A stretch of DNA of 64,000 bases from positions 3,537,904 through 3,601,903 of the forward strand of contig CM067348.1 of assembly GCA_034190875.2 (NCBI GenBank), given 5' to 3'. The translations under genes and the position numbers were made by a program. Every line of letters begins with the position of its first letter. The first letter of the stretch is position 1. This document shows, one piece after another, positions 61,259 to 64,000 of this stretch. The stretch is from Urechis unicinctus (taxonomy: Eukaryota > Annelida > Polychaeta > Xenopneusta > Urechidae). Below the pieces are notes generated by a model. The model did not search any database, was not told the DNA's origin, and saw nothing but the letters and a program-made list of their open reading frames with translations.

Positions 61259-62048
61259 TGTTATTTATGATTAAGTTGCTTATTCGAACTTGATAAACAT
61301 GCGTTCGAAATTCAGGTTGATGAAAAATTTCTAATTGATGCATTGATTATGAGTATTAACTACAGCATTTAATGGTTATCCATAAGCATAAAGTGCAATT
61401 CGAAGGGATGAATACCTGAGCCATCAGTATGCTGTGTACCAAGTACAGACAACGCGCCTTATTTGGATGGTTATCAATGTGTCCATACAGAATGATCATT
61501 TTTTACTGAAGAACCCGACTAAGTTGGCACTGACTAAACAGCTACATGATGCTCCACCAATAGCATCGCGTGGAACATAATGACCACGCCCCCTTCAAGT
61601 TCAATTCCATATTGATCACCACTATCACGCCCCCAGTCCGACTCAGAAGTCTTTAAAAGCATGCGTGACCGGCACGAGGATTAGAACTTCAACCGATAAC
61701 ATACCACATTCCTTAGACTTGCACGACCCAATACGACAGCGATCGGATTGCAGGTCTCGGGCGGACCAATTGTTGGTATACTATCATTATAGCCGGGTTC
61801 ATAACAGCAGCAACAAAGAAAAACAACAACAAAGCCGGTCTCTAGTGAGGAACCGGACATTCACGGTATTTATGAAATGAAGTGATGCTATGCCGAACTC
61901 CAGAACTGCCGGTTCTTGATCCACGAATATGAACGGTCTGAAACGAACGTAAGAACAAGGATAAGGATTCCACCTGGGGAAGGACCTCACTAAGATTAGG
62001 GACAATCTGGAGTCTGGGGCTGGTTGTAATCAGCCTTAAAAGAGCGGG

Positions 62049-62235
62049 ATGTCAGTGTCCGTACTGGTGGCCGGCCTCCTCATTATGTGTGGGCATACCC
62101 ACGTGACCTGTCTACCTGACCTCAACTGGGATTACACTCAGCACGATGTCCTGTTGACGCTCAACGAAACAGCGGTTACCTACATCAAGAAGACGCGCTA
62201 CATCACGGAGGACATGCCACTAGAGTGTCGACAAG
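62049..62235 (+). CDS. Unit D exon 1: signal peptide (gene continues beyond window)
   Basis: MSVSVLVAGLLIMCGHTHVT, then CLPDLNWDYTQHDVLLTLNE and MPLECRQ with the donor CAAG|GTAGCA. It is identical in layout to unit B exon 1, without a disabling change. The next exon would lie about 2.3 kb on, outside the window, so the state of this gene is unknown. Confidence 0.75.
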
Positions 62236-62316
62236 GTAGCATGCTTTCAAGCATTTCTATTAATAGCTTTTAGTAAGCGACAGATATTTTGCGGGTCAAT
62301 GTAAGAATGTCATGTG

Positions 62317-62830
62317 TTCATCATACGCTTCTAAATGTAGCCCATTCGTACATTAATAACTGCAACACGCCCAAAATACGACCGCCCGCCTTGTTGCAAA
62401 TGGAAAGCACGGGGATAAAATGCAACACAGCGTACCCTTCATTGGCTTCCTGTGGAAAAACGCATTGTATACAAAATTCTTCTACTCATCTTTAAGGCTG
62501 TTATTAGAACCACGCCAAGCTACCTACAGAAACTGAATACCAACTTGCAAGGGATCTTCGATCAATGGACAAGTATCTGCTTCAATTCACAAAATCTCCA
62601 AATATATCTTCATACGGTGCCAGAGCGTTAAGTAATGCCGCACCAAGTTTGTGGAACGCACTTCCTATCGCCATTCGTCGATCGAATACGCTTGATGTAT
62701 TTAAATCAAAACTCAAGACATTTCCTTTTAGTCAGTGCTATAACAATTAACTGCCTGCTTAGGCGCATTTGAGCAGGGTTATTTCCTGGAAACACGCGCT
62801 ATACAAATGCCTTATATGTTATGTTATATT
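62317..62830 (+). mobile_element. 3' end of a non-LTR retrotransposon (CR1/L2-like)
   Basis: LHWLPVEKRIVYKILLLIFK and PSYLQKL, then in another frame SSYGARALSNAAPSLWNALP and VFKSKLKTF, form the typical C-terminal end of CR1/L2-like ORF2. After the stop the sequence GCGCTATACAAATGCC and a TATG-type tail resemble such 3' ends. The partner locus at 26239 lacks the insert. Frames are broken. Confidence 0.75.
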
Positions 62831-64000
62831 GTACGTAATTAGATATAAATTATCCGTAACTCAATTGAAGGGCGTATTTACCCAGACCACTGAGCGATGT
62901 TACAACAAGCCTTCCATCAACCCGGTCATAACATATCACCTATATCACCGACTGTTACATGGAAACTTTGTTTTACGCTCTCTATAGCTTGACTATGAAC
63001 ACGACCGGGAATATTTCGAGGCGACCCGCGAGTGTTGGTCATTTTACGTTGCTTCTCGGGATCTCAGTACCGCATCTTTCTCATCATCCCGCGATCTTTA
63101 TAATAATCGATCACATATCTAATGAAATATAGTTACGGTGACCTTGATCCTTACTCCATACTATTACCAACGTATCAAACATTTTTGTGCCACACAGAGA
63201 CTACAGAAAGGCGTTAAGGCGTTGTATGCTCGTTTGATGTAGTGTATAGGATCAACACTCGCAGAAGAGACATATTACGACCCGAAGACACTGATGTTTT
63301 ACATACAACAGCGCCTTGTTAGGGAGTGTGTAGCACTATTCACTATCATTAGTTCACGCACACACCGGATAGGTGACATCCACAATGATCGCATCGTTCA
63401 GTCCAACATCAAACGATGCACAAATTCATTCATGTGCCTATTGCCAAATTGACGACATCCTGTCCATTCATTGTTTGGGTCCTCGGATGTGTTTATTTGC
63501 TGAGCAGCTTAATGGCATGACAAGGTGACGACTCCACTGATAGCAGATTGTCAGAGGAAGGGCGGGGAGGGCGGTTACGGTTCCATATTTGATAATGGTA
63601 ATGGTTACGACTGCATGAATCATTCAATGGTTGTATGTTCGGATCGTCAATGCCATAAGCTTGTCGTTAACTGCGTAATATGTATGGGCGACTGTTGGCA
63701 ATCGTCGTGAATGATTCCAAGTATACGGATTGTTGGTCTATGCAATCGTAATATGCGGAAGGGGACTGGGTGGACTGGTTATAGGAATAAGCTAGGTTAA
63801 GAATGGAAAAGTTTCAAGGCGTGGAAAAGAGGTTGGGTGATGTGTGCATGTTCAATGTTGCCTACAATAGTTTTGGTGTGTGACCTCAACTTAGGAAAGT
63901 GAGGGGCCGTTTGACCTTATCCAGATGAGCTACTTAAATTATAATACGAAGGCCCATTTTACCCTCTCGAGATGAGCTACTCAAATTAAGATTCGAGGAA
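62831..64000 (+). other. Unit D first intron, homologous to 26240-27440
   Basis: Near-identical to the unit B intron. No exon is supported. A frame at 62989-63120 (YEHDREYFEATRE) is conserved in the partner but does not fit the splice phase. Confidence 0.7.

Larger units (their letters stand above)
55626..64000 (+). repeat. Segmental duplication, copy 2 (partner 20461-27440)
   Basis: It starts at GTGCTTCTCGTTG after the TA tract and remains homologous to the partner up to the window end, apart from TM5-TM7 (absent in the partner), VNTR length differences and the retroelement at 62.3 kb. Confidence 0.9.

Overview
The window is nuclear DNA from an animal, most likely a marine invertebrate. It has spliced genes with GT/AG introns, long (TA)n, (CATA)n and (GAT)n microsatellites, many minisatellites, Tc1/mariner and non-LTR retroelement remains, and fragments of a YqaJ-type nuclease family and of THAP zinc fingers. 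I lean to a mollusc or another lophotrochozoan, but the sequence does not settle the phylum. There is no bacterial-style gene organisation and no CRISPR array.

Layout. 0-16 kb: tandem repeats (108 bp x2, 37 bp, 25 bp, 35 bp, degenerate 18 bp), a hairpin with octamer motifs, a decayed YqaJ-family gene on the minus strand (7.6-8.9 kb) and two THAP remnants (10.7 and 13.8 kb). 16-36 kb: a head-to-tail cluster of one adhesion-type GPCR family. A decayed unit A (16.1-22.5 kb) is followed by the most complete unit B (25.97-36.20 kb), whose 13 recognisable exons run from signal peptide through a hormone-receptor-like cysteine module, GAIN-type segments and a divergent GPS to seven membrane helices. 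38.8-41.1 kb: an inverted partial copy E on the minus strand. 42.0-43.2 kb: an unrecognised minus-strand reading frame and a plus-strand fossil of the GAIN exon. 43.5-55.4 kb: about 12 kb that interrupts what is a single (TA)n tract in unit A. It holds a Tc1-like element (44.6-46.4 kb) and a CpG-poor block with a 17-bp satellite. 55.6-58.5 kb: decayed unit C. 62.0 kb to the end: the first exon and first intron of a further unit D, which leaves the window.

The receptor exons fit together by phase in unit B at every junction except TM4-TM5. Units A and C share a stop in the GPS exon, so they probably descend from an already broken ancestor. A has also lost TM5-TM7, C has lost part of TM1, and E has a stop in its TM1 exon. 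The block 20.46-27.44 kb is homologous to 55.63-64.0 kb, with minisatellites at matching positions that differ in copy number.

No new defence-like or operonic system is visible. The points most worth following are these: the receptor GPS lacks the cleavage tripeptide while a polybasic Arg run sits upstream; minisatellites appear to be seeded by receptor exons and by a splice donor; and a large insertion lies within a microsatellite and carries CpG-depleted cargo. All coordinates for exons are my own splice-site readings and none has transcript support.
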